Source: Rhizobium sp. RU36D (GTDB taxonomy: Bacteria > Pseudomonadota > Alphaproteobacteria > Rhizobiales > Rhizobiaceae). Taken from it: 64,000 bases of DNA. Below the pieces are notes generated by a model. That model searched no databases, was not told the DNA's origin, and worked only from the letters and a program-made list of their open reading frames with translations. Below, piece by piece: positions 1 to 9,694 of this stretch. The translations under genes and the position numbers were made by a program. The DNA is taken from contig NZ_FWXU01000006.1 in NCBI RefSeq assembly GCF_900176345.1, forward strand, positions 186,001 through 250,000. The letters run 5' to 3'. Every line of letters starts with the position of its first letter. Positions within the stretch are counted from its first letter, which is position 1.

Positions 1-223
1 TGCCGAGCTTGAAGGCGAGGTCGATGATCGGGATCACCGAGCCACGGAGGTTCATCACACCGATGACGTCAGCCGGCGCATGCGGGATTGGCGTCGATGG
101 AGCCCAGCCGCGGATTTCGCGGATCGTCGTCGTCTTGACGCAGAATTCCTGGTCGTGAAGACGGAAGGCGATGATTTCGAGGGTGTCGCCGCCGAAACTT
201 GTAGAGCTGATCGGTGTTGCCAT
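1..223 (-). CDS. cheW: Chemotaxis coupling protein CheW (partial, 3' end outside window)
   Basis: Adaptor that links chemoreceptors to the CheA kinase in the cytoplasmic signalling array. The minus strand from the ATG at 223-221 gives about 74 residues starting MATPISSTSF, with the CheW-type beta-barrel pattern (FCVKTTTIREIRGW, then GVMNLRGSVIPIIDL) before the window ends. Its ATG shares one base with the receptor stop codon (TAATG), and GGGAAG inside the receptor tail serves as ribosome binding site, so the two genes are probably translationally coupled. The rest of the domain is outside the window, so a CheV-type fusion cannot be excluded. Confidence 0.85.
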   Translation of the reverse strand, partial: MATPISSTSFGGDTLEIIAFRLHDQEFCVKTTTIREIRGWAPSTPIPHAPADVIGVMNLRGSVIPIIDLAFKLG

Positions 224-2022
224 TAGAATTCTTCCCAACTTTCCTGAGCCTGAGCAGTAGCGACTGCGCCTGTCGTCGCACGGGCGACCTTTGCCAAAAG
301 AGCCCGCGCCGGCGATGCGACTGGCCGGGCGGCAGGTTTGGTGTCTACTCGCGCTAACTTCACTGTAGCGGAAGAGTGTTGCTCAAACCTAAACTGAGAA
401 ACAAGGTTTCGCAGGGTTTCTGCTTCCCGCGCCAAGCTGTGGCTGGCGGCCGTTGTTTCCTCGACCATGGCCGCGTTCTGCTGCGTATTCTGGTCCATGG
501 CGTTGACCGCCTTGTTGATCTCTGCAAGACCTGTTGCCTGTTCTCGCGATGCCTCGACAATAGCCGAGACATTGCGATTGATATCCTGCACCTCGACGAC
601 AATTTGCTGCAGCGCCTTGCCGGTTTCGCCGACCAAGGCCACGCCATTGCGGACATGCTCGCTAGACGTCGTGATGAGGGTCTTGATTTCCTTGGCGGCG
701 CTGGCAGATCGCTGCGCCAGTTCGCGGACCTCTTGCGCCACGACGGCGAAGCCTTTGCCGGCTTCACCCGCACGAGCGGCTTCGACACCGGCATTCAAGG
801 CCAAAAGGTTGGTCTGGAAGGCAATGTCATCGATCACACCGATGATGTTGCTGATTTCCTTCGAGGAGTTCTCGATCTGGCCCATGGCGCCAATGGCCTT
901 GGTGACCACTTCTCCGGAGCGTTCCGCGCCCGTCTTCGTCTTGGCGACAAGGCTTCCGGCTTCGGCTGCGCGTTTTGAACTGTCGCTGACAGTCTGGGTT
1001 ATCTCCTCCAGGGCTGCCGCGGTCTGCTCGATGGCGGCGGCCTGCTGTTCGGTGCGCTTGGCGAGTTGGTCCGACGCCGATTGTATTTGCGTCGAGCCGG
1101 AAGCGATGGCGCCGGTGTTTTCGCCGACAACGCTCATCGCACGACAGAGCTTTTCCGCCGCATTGTTGAAGTCAGTGCGGATCCGCTCCAGTGAGGGGAT
1201 GAATGGCTTATCCAGGCTGACCATGAGATTGCCGCCGGAAAGCTGCTCCAGCCCGACAGCGATGTCTTCTACGGCGCGCACCCGCTCGGTGATGTCGGTT
1301 GCGTATTTGACGACCTTGAACACCTTGCCGTTCATGTCGAAGATCGGATTGTAGGAGGCCTGGATCCAGACCACCTTGCCGCCTTTGCCGATACGCTTGA
1401 ATTCTTCTGCGACGTATTCCCCGCCTGACAGCTTGCGCCAGAAGGCGCGATAGTCTTCGCTCTTGATATAGTCTTGATCGCAGAACATCGCGTGGCTCTT
1501 GCCCTTGATCTCGGGCAGGGTGTAACCCAGCGTGGTCAGGAAGTTTTCGTTGGCGGTCAGGATCTCGCCTGATGGCGTGAACTCGATGGAAGCCTGGACG
1601 CGACAGATGGCTTCGAGCTTGCCGGCATCTTCGGCACATCTAAGCTTTGCCGCGGTAATGTCAGTGGCGAATTTGACGACCTTGTAGGGTTTGCCGCCGC
1701 GCGAGACCGGATTGTAGGAGGCCTGTATCCAGACTTCCTTGCCATCCCTGGTGATGCGCTTGTATTCGCGTGCATCGAAGGTACCACGCGCCAGTTGCGC
1801 CCAGAAATCTCTGTACTCCTGGCGCTGCGTGTAAGCCTGATCGCAAAAGATGCGGTGATGCTTGCCGATGATGTCCGAGGCCTTGTAGCCAAGGAGGGAA
1901 CAGAAATTCTCGTTGGCCGCAAGGATGTTGCCCTGAAGGTCGAATTCGATAATGGCCTGTGACTTGCTGACGGCAGCAAGGATCGCCTGCGCGTCCGGAG
2001 CGAACGCGGATAAAATGGACAT
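223..2022 (-). CDS. Soluble methyl-accepting chemotaxis protein with two PAS domains
   Basis: Chemoreceptor controlling CheA. I chose the ATG at 2022 (MSILSAF) because GAAAGAGG lies just upstream; a longer reading from 2082 lacks a good binding site. The 599-residue protein has two similar PAS domains (about residues 20-125 and 140-248; both contain the strings WIQASYNP and ATDIT), a HAMP-like stretch near 250-305, and a classic signalling hairpin with the tip FQTNLLALNAGVEAARAGE. No signal peptide or membrane segment is visible, so it should be cytoplasmic and sense an internal cue such as redox state or a bound cofactor. The C-terminus ends SWEEF, resembling the CheR/CheB docking pentapeptide (NWETF type). 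It is followed directly by cheW. The ligand is unknown. Confidence 0.93.
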   Translation of the reverse strand: MSILSAFAPDAQAILAAVSKSQAIIEFDLQGNILAANENFCSLLGYKASDIIGKHHRIFCDQAYTQRQEYRDFWAQLARGTFDAREYKRITRDGKEVWIQASYNPVSRGGKPYKVVKFATDITAAKLRCAEDAGKLEAICRVQASIEFTPSGEILTANENFLTTLGYTLPEIKGKSHAMFCDQDYIKSEDYRAFWRKLSGGEYVAEEFKRIGKGGKVVWIQASYNPIFDMNGKVFKVVKYATDITERVRAVEDIAVGLEQLSGGNLMVSLDKPFIPSLERIRTDFNNAAEKLCRAMSVVGENTGAIASGSTQIQSASDQLAKRTEQQAAAIEQTAAALEEITQTVSDSSKRAAEAGSLVAKTKTGAERSGEVVTKAIGAMGQIENSSKEISNIIGVIDDIAFQTNLLALNAGVEAARAGEAGKGFAVVAQEVRELAQRSASAAKEIKTLITTSSEHVRNGVALVGETGKALQQIVVEVQDINRNVSAIVEASREQATGLAEINKAVNAMDQNTQQNAAMVEETTAASHSLAREAETLRNLVSQFRFEQHSSATVKLARVDTKPAARPVASPARALLAKVARATTGAVATAQAQESWEEF

Positions 2023-2074
2023 GGATACCTCTTTCTCAGATACCGCAGCGCTGTGGTCTTCGGGTGCAGCATCC

Positions 2075-2127
2075 ACTCTCAAGCGAGAGTGACAATTTTT
2101 CTTGACACAAGTCTCAGCAAAAATTGT
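2075..2127 (-). promoter_or_regulatory. Stacked palindromes upstream of the chemoreceptor
   Basis: Three dyads lie 53-105 bases before the receptor ATG: ACTCTC-4-GAGAGT (2075-2090), ACAATTTTT (2092-2100) paired with AAAAATTGT (2119-2127), and CTTGACACAAG (2101-2111) inside the latter. They could be operators or a structured leader. No regulator can be assigned from sequence alone. Confidence 0.4.
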
Positions 2128-2296
2128 TAAGCCAGAGTTTACAACGTGAAGCCTTGGCGCCTAAATATATAATAAAACTATTCCGTACTAATATATCGAT
2201 CCCAGCATCTTCGCGTCTTCTAAGATACTGAAACTTTTGATTGTTTATGTGTGCGATCCAAGCGCAAAAGCCGCAGCTTCGTTTTACTTGAGATGG

Positions 2297-3232
2297 CTAG
2301 GCTGGTCTGGTCAGGCGGTCCAGAACCCGGCGACCGAATAGGCTGGCTGTCAACTCCACGAGAATGCGCGCACTTTTTCCGCGATCATCGAGAAACGGGT
2401 TGAGTTCGACCAGGTCGAGCGAAGAGACCAATCCGCTGTCGTGCAGCATCTCCATGATGAGATGCGCTTCACGAAAGGTGGCGCCGCCCGGCACAGTCGT
2501 GCCGACGCCGGGTGCGATATCGGGATCCATGAAATCGACGTCGAGGCTGACATGCAGGAGCCCGTTTTCGGCTTCCACCTTAGCCAGGATGGATCGCATG
2601 ATGGCCGCCATGCCCAACTCGTCCACGGCGCGCATGTCGAAGACCACCACGCCGGATGCCTGGATCTGCTCGCGTTCATGGTCGTCCACGGAGCGTATCC
2701 CGACCTGGTAAACACGTCGTGGGTCTACGAAGGGCCTGTTTGCCGGCAGGATGGGCGCGAATTCGGCCTGGCCGCAAAAGAATGCCACGGGCATGCCATG
2801 CAGGTTGCCGGAGGGGGAGGTGTCGGGTGTATTGAAGTCCGCATGGGCGTCGAGCCAAACCACAAAAAGCGGTCGACCAAGTACCGCCGCATGGCGCGCC
2901 ATTCCCGAAACACTGCCCATGGACAGGCTGTGATCCCCTCCCAGGATGACTGGAACGGAGCCAGAGGCGGCGGCCTCAAAGGTCGCCTGCTCCAGCGCAC
3001 GCACCATCGCGCCGACGGTGGAAAGATTATGGGCATTTTCGTGGGTGGGCAGATCCGTTGCCGGCTGCGGCTTCAAGTCCCCCTGGTCGCTCACCCCATA
3101 GCCGAGGCTGGACAAGGCCTTCCACACACCGGCAATACGCAGCGCTGCTGGCCCCATGGCGGCACCCTGCTGGCCGGAACCCTCTTCCAGCGGCACACCG
3201 ATCAAGGTTACGGCTTTCGACATATTGCTCAT
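2297..3232 (-). CDS. rocF: Arginase
   Basis: Hydrolyses L-arginine to ornithine and urea using a binuclear Mn centre. The 311-residue product carries the ureohydrolase metal motifs in order: GGDHSLSMG, DAHADFNT and DVDFMDPDIAPG. Start at 3232 (MSNMSKAV) is favoured by AGGAG seven bases upstream; MSKAV at 3223 is possible. Length fits bacterial arginases (about 300-310) rather than longer agmatinases, though agmatinase-like substrate use cannot be ruled out by eye. No ornithine cyclodeaminase or LysR-type regulator sits next to it here; its neighbours are the chemoreceptor downstream and tamB upstream, so it is probably transcribed on its own. Confidence 0.9.
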   Translation of the reverse strand: MSNMSKAVTLIGVPLEEGSGQQGAAMGPAALRIAGVWKALSSLGYGVSDQGDLKPQPATDLPTHENAHNLSTVGAMVRALEQATFEAAASGSVPVILGGDHSLSMGSVSGMARHAAVLGRPLFVVWLDAHADFNTPDTSPSGNLHGMPVAFFCGQAEFAPILPANRPFVDPRRVYQVGIRSVDDHEREQIQASGVVVFDMRAVDELGMAAIMRSILAKVEAENGLLHVSLDVDFMDPDIAPGVGTTVPGGATFREAHLIMEMLHDSGLVSSLDLVELNPFLDDRGKSARILVELTASLFGRRVLDRLTRPA

Positions 3233-3343
3233 CGGTAAGTCTCCTGTCCGGTGGGGCCGCATAATTCCGCCATGGCCTGTCCTGGAAAAGAGGCAATGCT
3301 GGCAGAATCGACTGATGTTTGATCAGTTTGTCAGGTCCTCATG

Positions 3344-3378
3344 AAAAAATGTTCGGCCGACCCCTGGCGATCGACCGA
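3344..3378 (-). terminator. Intrinsic terminator of tamA-tamB
   Basis: Directly after the tamB stop, TCGGTCGA (3378-3371) pairs with TCGGCCGA (3360-3353) across a 10-base loop, followed by six T residues on the minus strand (3349-3344). Confidence 0.7.
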
Positions 3379-6300
3379 TCAGTATTCCTTTTCATAGAAG
3401 ATGCCGCCGCCACCACCACCGGCGCCAGCCTCACCTTTCAGCTTCAGGCCGCGGCCAATGTCCAGATTGATGACGGCTTTTGCACCGCTGGTGCTGTCCT
3501 GCTGCACTTCGAGATAGGTGCGGTCGTTGAGATACTTGCCCGCCGTTACCCGTGCATTGCCTCTCTCATCGGTGCCGACATCGAGATCATCGACGCCAAG
3601 GCCGCTTCGCAGGCTTTGGAACAGCGAGGTCGAGCGCCCGCCGGCCAGTTGGCTGACGCTATCGGCCAGCTGGGCGATCTGCAGGGGGGACAGTTTCGCC
3701 ATGGATTGGCCGAAAATCAGCTGCGCAAGAATCTCGTCCTGGGGCAGGGCCGGCGATGAGGAGAAGCTGATTTCCGGATCGTTGGCGGGGCCGGAAACAC
3801 CCACCGTGATGGTGGTCGCACCCGAGGTCGTGGTCGCTGTCATCTCCAGGATCGGGATCAGCGCCCCGCCGAAGGTGATCGTCGCGCTGGTGAATTCGAG
3901 CCGCTTGGTCAGGATCGACAGCCGTCCGCGGCGCAGCGTGAAGGCGCCCGATACCTCTGGCGCTGCGGCGGTGCCGCGGATTGTCAGCGCTCCGCCCAGT
4001 TCGGCGTCGACCCCGCGTCCGCGGACATAGATCTGCGAATTGGCGTCGATGCGCAGATCGAGGCCGATCTGGCTGCCGCTGCCGTTGCTTTCCTTGCGTG
4101 TCACGTCTGCCAGCTGCGCCTTCACCTTTGCCGGCGCGTTGCGGTGGGTCACATCCAGCTGGGCCAGGGATGGCGGAAGCCGTTCCGGAATGGTGATCGA
4201 TGTCTTGTCGAGCGTTACCGCTCCCGAGAGCACCGGTGAGGACAACAGCGGTCCCTGCAGGCGCAAAGTACCGCTGGCCGTTGTGGCGAGCATGGTGCCG
4301 TCGACATAGCTCGCCTTGTCCAGGATGAGCGAGATGTCTGCGGGAAAGCCCGCGGCCCTGATATCGATCGTGCCGCTGCCGCTGATGCCGCCGCCACTGG
4401 CGAGCGATCCGCTGAGGCCAGAGATCGTCACGCGGTCGCCTTCGAGCCGAGCGTTGAAGCCCAGTCCTTCGATCGCCAGGTTTCGCCTGACATCGACAAG
4501 CCTGATGCCGTTAGCGCTGATGCTGGCTGCGATCGCTGGCGCGGGCAGGTTGCCGGAAATGCTGGCCGTCAGATTGCCCGAGCCTTCCGCCGTCAGGCCT
4601 TGGGCGGCAAGCTGGGATGCAACGAGGGCGAAGGGAACGGAACCATTGAAGTTCATCTGGATGGCGCGCGCGCCCGTGAGCGACAGGTTCCCGCCGCCCC
4701 GGACGGACAGCCCGCTTGCGCCCGACAGCGTTAGATCGACCTGCAGCCGGTCACCGGCAAAGGTTCCATTCGCGGCTACGTCGACAGGCGGCAGTCCTGC
4801 GGACCGAAGTTGGGTGACGGAGCCGGCGCTCCAGTTGAAGCGATAGTCGACATTGGGACTGGTCAGGCTGCCGCGTGCGGAAACCTCGCCTGATATCGTG
4901 CCCGTGGCGCCGAGTCCCGGGGAAAAGGTATCGGCAATCGCGGCTGGTAAGCCTGAGAGGGTGCCCGTCAGGTCAAGCGTTTCGCCGGCTTTGCCACTGA
5001 GCCTGATCTGGCCGCCACCGGCGGACAAGGCCAGTTCGGCGATTTCGGCCGTGCCATCGGCGATCCGAACGGAGGTCGGTTTCGTGAGCGAAATCGCAAT
5101 GCCGCGCGGTGCTGCCTGGAAAGAGGCGATATTGGCCAGGATCGCTGTTCCCTGCTGTTCCACCGATGCCTTGGCGGTCACCGGTGCGTTGTCGTAGCGC
5201 GCCGAAAGGTCGAGATCGGTTGTCGAGCCGCGACGGGTGAAGGCAAGCGTTGGCGCGTCCACACGATTGGCGCCGACGGACAGGGCCGAGGCTTTGACGG
5301 TTCCGTTCGCGGCAAGTGCGGCCAGATCCGAGATCGCGAGCGAGATCTCCGGCTGCGTTAGACTTATGTTATCCCGTCGCAGGCTGGTGCCGGCCGCCGA
5401 GATGGAGACGGCCATGGCATTGCCCGAGCTATCGACACGGACATTGCCCTTGAGGTCGCCCTCGGCGCGTTGCCCCGCCAGGGCGGCCAGCAGGCTGATA
5501 TCGGGGAAGTCAAAGGTGACGGCGCCATCCGGCCGGAAGTTGGCATCCAGCCGAAGGGCGCCGCTCAGCTTGTTGGGGCCGACGGAAAGCGAGAGATCGG
5601 GGATGACGGTGCCACCATTTTCCGGGCGCAGCGTTGCCGCAGCATCGATCGGCTTGCCGTCGATCTGGCCCGAGGCGGCGATCGTGGCGGCAAGCGCGTT
5701 GGGGTCAGCCGTACCGCTGGCGTCGAGCGTCAGCCCATCCACCTGATAGCCGGCCATGCGAATCGTATCGGTGGTGGCCTTGGCCGTCACGTCCAGCGAC
5801 TGCAAGGGACCCTCGGCCGAAACCGTGACGTTGGCGGCGCCTTGTGCGTCGGGCAGAAGCTGGCCGAGTTCGGGGACGGTGCCCTGCAATTCCGTCTTGA
5901 GAATGCCTTCGCCAAGGGTCGCGCTACCCGTGGCATCAAACAGGCTGGATCGGATGACGACATCGGAAAGGGCGACGGTGTCCGGGCGCTGGAAGCTGAC
6001 GGCACTTGAAAGCGCGATGGTCCCGGTGAACTTTTCTGCGATGGTGGGTGGCAAGACACCCGGCAGGGCGAACAGTTTCACGGTGGCGTCTACGCTGCCA
6101 TTCACGAGATCATATTCGCCGGTGCCGGAGCCGCCGATGCTTGCGCTTTCGATGGTCGCTTCGGCAAAAGCGATGCGCTCGGGCGAAACGGTCAGGGGCG
6201 CCTTGATCCGCGCCGGAGCCTTGATCGCACGGTCCACAGCTTCCTCGGTAAAGCGGCTGCGGGCAATCGCGGCATCGACCATCACCTCGCCGCTGCGGGT

Positions 6301-7542
6301 CGAGAGGTTGAAAGCCGCGCTTGTGGCGGAGAGGGAGACGCCTTCAAGACGGCCTTGCGGGTGTTCCGCAAAATCAAGGTCCGCCTTGAGGTCAAGCGCC
6401 ACGGCGTCTGCCGGGCCGATAACGGAGAGGCGCAGATCGGATATCGCGGTCTTGAGCGCGCCTTCGGCCAGCGGCCATTCGAATGGCACCGCGCCATTCA
6501 ACCCCTTGGCATCGATTCTGAGATCGTTGGTGCCTGTGGGGTCGTAGCGGCCGGTCGCGGCAAGGCTGAGGCTTGCTGTCGTCAGTATTCCCCGCTCGAT
6601 GTCGAGTTGGCCTGTATTGCTTATGGATGCGGCGAAATCGATGCCAGTATCGCCCTCAAAAAGGGCTCGTACAGTGGGCGGCAGCAAGGCATCGAAACGA
6701 CCGTTGCCATTTGCCGTGACCTGCCGCAAGCCGGGACCGAGGATCTTGTGGGTCGCCGCCAACGACAGCGTCGGTCCGTCCGTAATGGAGGCTGTGAAGG
6801 TTGCCTTCCAGTCCGACAACGGGCCTTCGCCCTTCAGTGTCATGCCGAAAGCAGGCTGGCCGGGCAGGCGCAATAAGCCGGACAGTGTGCCGCCCTGCGG
6901 TTCCTGCAGGGCCAGATCGAGATCCAGCCGGTTGGCGGCGGGTACATAGGCGAGATCGGCGTTCAACCGCGCGCCCACTGCTGCAAGCTCGGTTGCCGCG
7001 ATGCTTGAGATGACGGAACTCTCGTCGATTGCGACGGATCCCTTGAGCGACAGCTCCATCCGCCGTCCTGCAAGCGCCTGGCCCACGATTGCCCTTCCGA
7101 TCTCGACACGGTCGATGTCCACCCGGATCGGCAGGAGTGAACCTTGGTTATCGGTAGTGCTTGCGGCTTCATCCGCCCTTGGCGCGCGCGTCACCTCGAC
7201 CGTGGCGGCGGTTATCGCGCTGGCCTTGAAAACGCCGCTCAGCAGCGCTTGCGGCGACCAATCAATCACGACCTCCGTCGCTTCGGCATAGATGCTGTCC
7301 GCATCGCCGATCTGGATGGAGGGTAGGCGCAGGTGCCCTGTCAGCAGCGGGCCGGGCGGCGCCAGCGCAATGGTGCGGTTCTCATTGGATAGCAGCTTCA
7401 CGGCCAGCGAAGCGACGATATTGCCGCCGGCCGTGGTATAGCCGCCCAGCAGGAAGATCGCGCCGGTAAGCACAACCACAGTCAGCACCAGAAACGCGAT
7501 GATGCGGAAGATGTGCCTGAAGATGCGCGTGAGAATTTTCAT
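3379..7542 (-). CDS. tamB: Translocation and assembly module subunit TamB (DUF490)
   Basis: Very long inner-membrane-anchored periplasmic protein, an AsmA/TamB-type beta-helical bridge that works with TamA in outer-membrane protein assembly and probably phospholipid transport. The 1387 residues start with a basic stretch and one membrane anchor (residues about 11-33, IIAFLVLTVVVLTGAIFLLGG), continue with repetitive Gly/Ala/Ser-rich beta-strand sequence, and end with the conserved DUF490 domain (about 1030-1387) including ATITFGGALIP, PEISFSSSPALPQDEIL and FGQSM. It lies 63 bases after tamA in the same direction and ends at an intrinsic terminator. Length is normal for alphaproteobacterial TamB. 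No frameshift is seen. Confidence 0.93.
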   Translation of the reverse strand: MKILTRIFRHIFRIIAFLVLTVVVLTGAIFLLGGYTTAGGNIVASLAVKLLSNENRTIALAPPGPLLTGHLRLPSIQIGDADSIYAEATEVVIDWSPQALLSGVFKASAITAATVEVTRAPRADEAASTTDNQGSLLPIRVDIDRVEIGRAIVGQALAGRRMELSLKGSVAIDESSVISSIAATELAAVGARLNADLAYVPAANRLDLDLALQEPQGGTLSGLLRLPGQPAFGMTLKGEGPLSDWKATFTASITDGPTLSLAATHKILGPGLRQVTANGNGRFDALLPPTVRALFEGDTGIDFAASISNTGQLDIERGILTTASLSLAATGRYDPTGTNDLRIDAKGLNGAVPFEWPLAEGALKTAISDLRLSVIGPADAVALDLKADLDFAEHPQGRLEGVSLSATSAAFNLSTRSGEVMVDAAIARSRFTEEAVDRAIKAPARIKAPLTVSPERIAFAEATIESASIGGSGTGEYDLVNGSVDATVKLFALPGVLPPTIAEKFTGTIALSSAVSFQRPDTVALSDVVIRSSLFDATGSATLGEGILKTELQGTVPELGQLLPDAQGAANVTVSAEGPLQSLDVTAKATTDTIRMAGYQVDGLTLDASGTADPNALAATIAASGQIDGKPIDAAATLRPENGGTVIPDLSLSVGPNKLSGALRLDANFRPDGAVTFDFPDISLLAALAGQRAEGDLKGNVRVDSSGNAMAVSISAAGTSLRRDNISLTQPEISLAISDLAALAANGTVKASALSVGANRVDAPTLAFTRRGSTTDLDLSARYDNAPVTAKASVEQQGTAILANIASFQAAPRGIAISLTKPTSVRIADGTAEIAELALSAGGGQIRLSGKAGETLDLTGTLSGLPAAIADTFSPGLGATGTISGEVSARGSLTSPNVDYRFNWSAGSVTQLRSAGLPPVDVAANGTFAGDRLQVDLTLSGASGLSVRGGGNLSLTGARAIQMNFNGSVPFALVASQLAAQGLTAEGSGNLTASISGNLPAPAIAASISANGIRLVDVRRNLAIEGLGFNARLEGDRVTISGLSGSLASGGGISGSGTIDIRAAGFPADISLILDKASYVDGTMLATTASGTLRLQGPLLSSPVLSGAVTLDKTSITIPERLPPSLAQLDVTHRNAPAKVKAQLADVTRKESNGSGSQIGLDLRIDANSQIYVRGRGVDAELGGALTIRGTAAAPEVSGAFTLRRGRLSILTKRLEFTSATITFGGALIPILEMTATTTSGATTITVGVSGPANDPEISFSSSPALPQDEILAQLIFGQSMAKLSPLQIAQLADSVSQLAGGRSTSLFQSLRSGLGVDDLDVGTDERGNARVTAGKYLNDRTYLEVQQDSTSGAKAVINLDIGRGLKLKGEAGAGGGGGGIFYEKEY

Positions 7543-7605
7543 GCTAGCTGCTGCATTCCCTTTATGGCCCTGATGCCATTGGTGTCCGAGAGCCGATCCC
7601 CGGAC

Positions 7606-9525
7606 CTAGAAACTCTGACCGATGCCAGCGTAAATCCCGTATTGGCTGCCACCGGGATAGCGATCCAGGGGAACGGCGAAATCGAGGCGGATCGGCCCGA
7701 ACGGCGTCGCGTAACGCAAACCTATGCCGGCACCCATCCTGATATCCGAGAAATCGGGATAATTCGCGGCAGCGACCGTTCCCGCATCGATAAAGGGCAC
7801 GATCCCGATCGAATCCGTTACCTTGATACGCGCTTCCAGCGAGCCCAAGGCATAGGAGCGTCCGCCGGTGGCGTCTCCCTTGGAATCATAGGGCGAGATT
7901 TCTTCATAGGCGTAACCACGCACCGACCCGCCGCCGCCGGCGAAGAAGCGGCTGGTCGCGGGAATGTCGGCCAGGCTGCCGGTGTCGAACAGGCTGCCTG
8001 CGGCCACCCGGCCCGCGAAAACGACCCGGTCTTCCGCTCCGATGCCATAATAGGCAGAGGCCGAGCCTTCGAACGAGGCGAAAAAGGTGGATCCGTATAT
8101 GTCATAGCTCGGCGTGGCATTGGCGCTCAGCCGATAGCCTTCCGTGGCATCCAGGGTATTGTCTCTGGTGTCCCTGATGTAGTCGAACGGTGCGGAAAAC
8201 GTGAGGTAGCGTCGCCGTCCAAACGCATCTTCGATGTCGGCCCATTGCAAGGAGACACCGCCCGAGACGGTGTCCACATCCGTGATCTCGTATGACAACG
8301 AGGTCAGGCCGGTGATCGAGGCCACGTCGTAGGAGGTCGTGTCCTGCGTGGCTGCCTTTATGCTGGCATTCAGGGTGGCTTCCGGAAAGAAAGCGCCCGG
8401 CTTGCTGAAAATGATGCCGGCCGCATAATCCAGCTCTTTCAAGTCGCGCGTATCGCCAAGCCGGCCGACAGAGCCCTCGATCCGCAGGGATTCGGCATTG
8501 CCGAAGAGGTTACGGTGGCCCCAATAGCCCTCAAGCCCCAGCCCATCGATGCTGGAGACCGTAGCACCGACGCCGAAATAGCGATGTTTGCCCTCGGAGA
8601 CCTCGATCTGAAGCGGCAGCGAGCCGTCTGCGGCCAGCTCTTCGGCTTCCCGGATGGTGACGCTGGAAAAGACCCCGAGCTTGCGCAGACGCTCTGCACT
8701 CTTGCGGATCTGCTCCGGCGCGTAACGCTCGCCCGGACGAAGGCGTGAATACCGTTGGACGAAGCCGGAATTGACCTTTTGCGTGCCCGTAACGGAAACG
8801 TCGCCAAGATTTGCAACCGGGCCGGATTTGGCAACGATGGTGACATCAAGGGTTCGCGTCTCGTGATCCGCGACGACATCGCGGGAGGTGACGCGCGCCA
8901 TGGGGCGGCCTTCCGCCTTCAGATCGGCAACGATTCGGTCGCCTGCTTTCAGGATATTCAGGGAGCCAGCATCGCCGCCTGGCACCAGGTCGTAATCGGC
9001 GGGATCAAGACGTGCCGCATCTTCCTTCAAGGCGATATTGCCCAGCGTGAAGACAGGCCCGGGCTGGACTCTGATTTCAACCGGGATCGGGCCTGAGCGG
9101 GTAAATTCGGGATCGGGGGGCAGGTCGTTGATATCGGTACCATTGACGGTCACCGTGACGGTGCCGCCGTAGCGCGCGTTCTCATAGAGTGCGGCCACCA
9201 GCCTGTCGCGGTCGTCGCGGGCCTTGATGACAAGACCGAGATCGCCCGATGCCGGCGTTCCTTCGTCGCGCTTCAACAGCGAGCTATTGTTCAAAGCTTC
9301 GGTGAGCTTTGTATCCGCATCGCTGGTATCCAGACGAATGGAATATGGAACGGGATCGATGACCTCGACATCGGTCTCATTCTTGTCGCCGAAGAGCGTG
9401 ATGCCAAAAATGGTGAGCGCATGCGCTGGACTGGCCCAGCCGATCGGTAGGGCAAGGCACAGCAAGGCGGACAGAAGCAGACCTGTCTTAGAAAACGCAA
9501 TACAATCGTTCGGTCTCGTCGTCAT
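7606..9525 (-). CDS. tamA: Outer-membrane translocation module TamA (BamA/Omp85 family)
   Basis: Omp85-type beta-barrel partner of TamB. From the ATG at 9525 (MTTRPND) the product is 639 residues: signal peptide ending SPAHA about residue 36, POTRA-type repeats to about residue 300, then the 16-strand barrel (bacterial surface antigen domain) with the loop-6 signature GSVRGYAYEEI and a C-terminal aromatic residue (GIGQSF). The start is uncertain: an ATG at 9558 (MSANEKL) and a TTG at 9603 are in frame, and none has a strong ribosome binding site; 9525 gives the shortest n-region. It forms an operon with tamB. Roughly 90% sure of family, less of the exact start. Confidence 0.9.
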   Translation of the reverse strand: MTTRPNDCIAFSKTGLLLSALLCLALPIGWASPAHALTIFGITLFGDKNETDVEVIDPVPYSIRLDTSDADTKLTEALNNSSLLKRDEGTPASGDLGLVIKARDDRDRLVAALYENARYGGTVTVTVNGTDINDLPPDPEFTRSGPIPVEIRVQPGPVFTLGNIALKEDAARLDPADYDLVPGGDAGSLNILKAGDRIVADLKAEGRPMARVTSRDVVADHETRTLDVTIVAKSGPVANLGDVSVTGTQKVNSGFVQRYSRLRPGERYAPEQIRKSAERLRKLGVFSSVTIREAEELAADGSLPLQIEVSEGKHRYFGVGATVSSIDGLGLEGYWGHRNLFGNAESLRIEGSVGRLGDTRDLKELDYAAGIIFSKPGAFFPEATLNASIKAATQDTTSYDVASITGLTSLSYEITDVDTVSGGVSLQWADIEDAFGRRRYLTFSAPFDYIRDTRDNTLDATEGYRLSANATPSYDIYGSTFFASFEGSASAYYGIGAEDRVVFAGRVAAGSLFDTGSLADIPATSRFFAGGGGSVRGYAYEEISPYDSKGDATGGRSYALGSLEARIKVTDSIGIVPFIDAGTVAAANYPDFSDIRMGAGIGLRYATPFGPIRLDFAVPLDRYPGGSQYGIYAGIGQSF

Positions 9526-9630
9526 ATCCGGCATGCACAGCTTTTCGTTTGCCGACATTGATGGCGCCTGATGTGCCACCCTGTGGTCCGAACCTAACCG
9601 CAAACGCGCGGCAAAGGAAATTGTTCAAAC

Positions 9631-9677
9631 AAAAAAGCTAAAATTGCAGCGACGATGCGGCCGGTTAAGGCCGCATC
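9631..9677 (-). terminator. Terminator-like hairpin after the glycine-zipper gene
   Basis: A perfect 9-bp stem, GATGCGGCC (9654-9662) with GGCCGCATC (9669-9677) and a 6-base loop, lies 17 bases past the stop at 9695. On the minus strand a TTTT and then a TTTTTT follow, but the longer run is 17 bases from the stem, so efficiency is uncertain. Confidence 0.55.
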
Positions 9678-9694
9678 GATAAGCAAGCCCGCTA

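Noticed and set aside
376-1354. Long plus-strand ORFs opposite the chemoreceptor gene
   Set aside because: They are mirror frames of a clear receptor gene with conserved signalling motifs, and have no start sites or families of their own.
3518-7326. Several plus-strand ORFs (up to 263 aa) across tamB
   Set aside because: Ala/Ser/Arg-rich translations typical of antisense frames in GC-rich DNA; tamB is intact on the other strand.
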